Shown here one piece after another: positions 60,011 to 64,000 of a DNA stretch of 64,000 nt. Under the pieces are notes generated by a model, which did not search any database, was not told where the DNA came from, and saw only the letters and a list, made by a program, of their open reading frames with translations. Source of the DNA: Adenanthera pavonina (lineage: Eukaryota > Streptophyta > Magnoliopsida > Fabales > Fabaceae). The translations under genes were made by a program, and so were the position numbers. Within the stretch, counting starts at the first letter, position 1. Each line of letters opens with the position of its first letter. The stretch lies in NCBI GenBank assembly GCA_026686845.1, contig JAIVEN010000006.1, positions 30,736,501 to 30,800,500 on the forward strand. The letters are read 5' to 3'.

Positions 60011-62011
60011 ACGTGTGAAAGGGGCACAATTGAACAAGAGTAGTCGTGTAATTATAATAAGTTTTGGCCCAAAAAAGAATTACAAAAAGAAGGAGATGGA
60101 TATAAATTCACATTCAAAACAATTAGATATGTATAGACTTCATTATTTTAATCATTATTGAGAGAGTAAATTACATAAGTTTTTTCTTAAATTTTCTTAA
60201 AATTACATTATTTTAATTTAAAAAATTTTGTTCATTTTCTCAGGCAATAATATAATTTTGAATTGAATTAAGAAATTTATTCCCATTTCTTGATTTTAGA
60301 GTCAACATAGGGTCAATTTGGTTCTTGTGGGAATGGGAGCTGCCTCCTATAAACATAAAAATGCTCTTTTTTCAACAAAGTTACTTTACTATTTATCAAA
60401 TATAATTTTTATACTTTCACTCACCTTTTTCCCTATTTTGAAATTAATTTTCCATGTGCTAAATGTAGCAATAGTTTGGCTGGAAAAAAAATCATGGCAA
60501 TAGTGTTTGCATAATCCCGGAAAAAAAGAAACCTACATCTAAATCAAATTAAAATAATTTGAGGACTTAACTAGGCATTATTATTATTTGAGACAATTTA
60601 GATGGATTAGTTCATGTTAGCCGTTCCAAGAACTGCTATTACTTATGCTTTGGGACATAATTTAAAATTTTTTTTCCTGATTTGTTGCCAGGCATAGCAA
60701 AATTGTTTGGTTTGGGCTTATGTTACCTTAATATAAATTATTTTCAACTAATTCAAGTATTTAAAAAAAGTAGTTAAAGATAGTTGAAGTCATTAAATTT
60801 GTCAAAAATTTCTATGACTTTAAAAACTGTCACTAATTAAATTGATTTAATTATAACCTCATATTAATTGAAAAGTGTAATTAGTAAGAACATTTGTGAA
60901 AAAAAAACTAAATGCTCCAATCATTTTGCACTATTATGTATATTTATGACCATAAAAACGTTTTGATAATAACTTATAAGATTTAGAGCGAGTTTTCTTT
61001 ATATTACTATTTACATTTTTTTTCTTTATTTTTGTTGCTTGGCATAGCAAATGAGAATGGAGAATTGATTTTCGAGACAAGCAAATAAAAATTTATATAA
61101 AAAATGTTTAGATAATAAAGAGCATATTATATGATCTATAATTGGGAGGCAATCTTAAGACAATGGACATGATACGTAAAATAATAATGGAACATAGTTT
61201 TGTCACTTGAAATCACTTTTGACGTACATATTCGACAGTAACTTTTATGCAACTTAGTGTCCATAAGTTCCATAGCATCAACTGTCCCATAAAAAAAAAA
61301 AAAAGAAAGAAAGAAAGAAAGCAAATTTCTTTTCCACCATATCAAATGAGCTTTTGATTTCTTCCATCTCCTATCCAAGTCCCTTTCAGTATCATTCAAT
61401 TGACTTTAATTTTGCTAATTGATTGAAATATCCATGGCAGACTTAGGACTCGTGATGAGTGGGGCGAAATATTTTTTTATAAGAATATTATTTAAAATCA
61501 TATTTTATATATATCATTAAAATAAAAATAATTTTTTTTTAAATTTTACAAATTAATATTATTTTAATTACCTTAATATAAATATAAGGAAAAAATTAAC
61601 ATTTTGTCCCTAAATTTTGTTTTAATTTTCATTTTGGTGCCTATAGTTTTGAAACTTTCAAATCAGTTCCGGCACTTTCCAACGTTTAAATCTTTAGTCT
61701 CTAAAATTTTACAGTGTTACAAATTGCATCCTAGTCAGCGAATGACATCCAAAATTTTCATAAATTGTTGAATTTTAATTATGATTGTACTTGGAGCCTT
61801 CCTACCAAAATAGTTTAAGCTACTTGGTTAGATTGTTATTAAAATGTCATTTTTTGCCAACTTTTAAAACGTCATTATTCAACAAAATATATAGCAAAAA
61901 AAAAAATACATTTCTACATTTTATGCTGATATGAGTTATACTTCGTCATTTACAAGTTCATAGAAAGACACAAAAGGAGCCATTGTAGTACATGAAGTGG
62001 TCTTAAAATTA
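60011..62011. other. AT-rich intergenic DNA
   Basis: No gene recognised. It includes an A-run and GAAA simple repeat at about 61289-61322. A stretch at 61600-61740 (ATTTTGTCCCTAAATTTTG, then GGTGCCTATAG) is typical of a dispersed plant repeat whose boundaries I could not set. Confidence 0.5.
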
Positions 62012-62012
62012 A

Positions 62013-62238
62013 TGCTATGTTTGATAGAAAGAAAGTCGATTTCAAGAAAGAAAAAATAAGAGAGAAAATTTATCTTAATATGTTTGGCTTCTAATGGAAG
62101 AACAATTATTTGCTATATAAAAAATATTAAGATTTCCAATAAAAAAGTTATAATTAACTAATAAATATATTAAGATAGATTTTCTCTTTTTTTTTTCTCT
62201 TTCTTGAAACCAACTTTCTTTCTACCAAATATAACCTA
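62013..62238. mobile_element. MITE with long terminal inverted repeats
   Basis: The left arm TATGTTTGATAGAAAGAAAG and what follows (about 75 bp in all) is matched by the inverted right arm, read inward TATATTTGGTAGAAAGAAAG. The arms continue through TTTCAAGAAAGA and ATCTTAATAT. Only a short AT-rich loop separates them, so it could fold into one long hairpin. Confidence 0.7.
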
Positions 62239-63041
62239 ACATCTCACTAATGTTTGAAAGAGCTAATCTTTGATGAATTTTAATATTTTTCTTCAGGTTC
62301 ATGGAAAAAAACTAATTTTCCAAAATAGAGATTTTTGTTTGGATATATAAAATTATATATTGTTTAATTGTGAGGACATCGTAATTCTTCTTTTTAAAAT
62401 TAATAGTTCTAACCTAATGTGATATTACTAATTAAACTTAATGCCATACCTAAAGCATGGTGAATTTAAATTTTTTATTTAAAAATGAATTAGAATATGC
62501 TTTTCAAGTTCTCAAATTCTGTGTGACGTATAAGTGGCCACATTTTCCTAAAGTTCTAGTCTTGTGGATAAAAAGAACCAAAGAAGACTTGGACAATTGA
62601 TGGATGGATGTTTTCTCGAGTGAAAATTAGGGCATTGACAAAACCAATAAAGAATTAGTAGACTTGCATGGAATCTTCACTTGAAGGTTTGCTAGTGCCA
62701 TGTTTTAGACGCCATTAAGAATATAAACATTATATATACCTTTTTTTTCGTTTGATAAAATGGCAATTTATTAAAATTTTATAAAAGTAACACGTTATCA
62801 AACCAAAAAAAAAGAGGATATAAACTGGGCCGAATTTTGGTGGAGTCGGACGACCCATATGGCCACAAGGAGGACATGTGATTTCAACAGGATGATAAGG
62901 GTCTTATGGAACAAAAAGAAGTAACATTTCGTGATGTTTGATCCTATTGGGCCGAATGAATAGTTCAGTGTTAGTATAACAGTACGAAGTTCTTAAAAAA
63001 AATAGTATAAGAGTACGAAGTGTTTACCAAAATAAATTATA
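62239..63041. other. AT-rich intergenic DNA
   Basis: No gene or element end recognised. Confidence 0.5.
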
Positions 63042-63439
63042 CTCCCTCCTATCTTTTTTATAAAGCATTTTCAACTAACTCATATACATTAAAGAAGTTA
63101 CTTACATTTTTAAAATTCTAAAAAAAATCCTTTTTTAACTCCTATTAAGTAAAATAATGTAATTTTCATTAAATTAGGCTATTACTCATTATTACATGGA
63201 AAATGGTATAAAACCAATTAAAATATGGGTTGAACATATTATTTAAACCAAAATTGACCAATCAAACTTGAGTCTATCAATGACTCCACTTATCTAGATA
63301 ACAATTTATGAGATTATGAAGTAAATGGCTAGAGGTGGAAATCGAATAATATTATTTAATATTACAAGGTGCTTTACAAAAAAAAAACCAGAAAAACCTT
63401 CTAAATGTTGCCTTATAAAAAAATATATATTAAAGGGAG
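63042..63439. mobile_element. Stowaway-like MITE, 398 bp
   Basis: The left end CTCCCTCCTATC pairs with the right end, read inward CTCCCTTTAATATA. TA lies on both sides (63040-63041 and 63440-63441). Both ends lead into a TATAAAGCA/TATAAGGCA-like stretch. Confidence 0.65.
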
Positions 63440-63570
63440 TATATATAATAGTACAAAGTTGCTATTCATCCAATTTAATATAACAGTGTACTTTATTGTT
63501 CAATTGCTCATTTTGGTGAATATAGTTAATTAATTCCTTCTTTATTTTATTTTCCCATATAATTCAATTA

Positions 63571-63601
63571 GTATTGCACCCGTGCAATACACGGGTCTAA
63601 T
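63571..63601 (+). other. Helitron-like 3' terminus
   Basis: Two overlapping hairpins are possible: GTATTGCA-CCCG-TGCAATAC and ACCCGTG-CAATA-CACGGGT. CTAA followed by T comes immediately after, fitting the hairpin plus CTRR end of Helitrons inserting before T. The 5' end was not found. Confidence 0.45.
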
Positions 63602-64000
63602 AAGTGTAATAACCCATATATTTAAATTTCAATTATTAATTAAATATTTATTTATTATTATTTTGGACTAATTGGATGTTGTATTATAATAAATAAATAA
63701 ACAAATTGTGTTACAAAGATGCAATTTAAAATTTTGCAAAAATTATAATTGTGGGAGTGGATGCAGAAAAGATTCACAAAAGGTCCTGAGAAAATTCCAG
63801 TTTCGCCCAGAATCTGAAAACAATCTCCAAATAAGCCCCTACTTGCATATAAAACATATGAGCTCGAAATTTTCATTTGAAACAATGGAACTTGAGGGTT
63901 TGGTGAAGCATTGCTTCCTGAAGCCCGAGGAAATGATTTCCAGCAGTGCTTAGTCATTTTTTATTGCTAAAGGCTTAAATCTTCATCATTTTCCTTTATT
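63602..64000. other. Intergenic DNA to the window end
   Basis: No convincing gene. Overlapping frames of 81 and 99 codons on opposite strands (63658-63957) are unrecognised and cannot both be real. The GC-richer stretch 63750-63920 could be part of a feature continuing beyond the window. Confidence 0.4.

Noticed and set aside
63658..63957. Overlapping 99- and 81-codon frames as genes
   Set aside because: Opposite-strand overlap without domain, splice or start support; at most an edge of something beyond the window.

Overview
This is plant nuclear DNA, most likely from a eudicot with a repeat-rich genome; I cannot name the species. The evidence is AT-rich intergenic DNA, one intron-containing CDR1-type aspartic protease gene, plant MITEs, and a dense stack of plant LTR retrotransposons (SIRE-like Ty1/copia, chromovirus-like Ty3/gypsy with very long LTRs, and a Cassandra-type LTR carrying a 5S rRNA segment). 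No bacterial, organellar, CRISPR or tRNA features were seen.

Region 1-9475 is the gene-bearing flank. The only intact host gene is a two-exon CDR1-like secreted aspartic protease on the minus strand (5863-7923, 436 aa after splicing), with a MITE in its intron. Sequence flanking the gene on both sides recurs at 1785-2375 and 4865-5300. This looks like an old tandem duplication in which the second gene body is gone. LINE/SINE-like tails, Stowaway-like MITEs and Helitron-like 3' termini lie around it.

Region 9476-57919 is a Russian-doll nest of LTR retrotransposons, about 48 kb, that appears to split one small TIR element whose ends lie at 9476 and 57919. From left to right it contains: (1) a minus-oriented 'family A' Ty3 LTR (9940-19409) interrupted by a non-autonomous LTR element (10000-16360, itself holding a plus-oriented solo LTR of family A at 11444-13793) and by a SIRE-family solo LTR (16936-18593); (2) a decayed minus-strand SIRE-like copia element (19410-30132) with gag-pol and an extra 730-codon third ORF; (3) a plus-oriented Ty3 element 'B' (30133-57312) whose 5' LTR was entered by a minus-oriented LTR 'D' (30422-41547). 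D was entered by a minus-oriented element 'C' (30832-39597), and C was entered by another family A solo LTR (33350-35847). B's internal region holds a second copia gag-protease relic, LTR fragments 'C-prime', 'F', 'E1' and 'E2', and a Cassandra solo LTR. Perfect 5-bp target duplications support five of these insertions, and a one-mismatch pair supports a sixth.

Region 57920-64000 is AT-rich intergenic DNA with several MITEs, a 46-bp tandem duplication and a Helitron-like terminus; no gene was recognised.

None of the retroelements looks able to move on its own: every coding region has stops or frameshifts. The points most worth a second look are an extra ORF upstream of gag in element C with an internally repeated gag-like segment, arrays of small hairpin-forming motifs shared by two copia LTR families, the Cassandra/5S insertion, and two microhomology deletion junctions that explain missing LTR parts.
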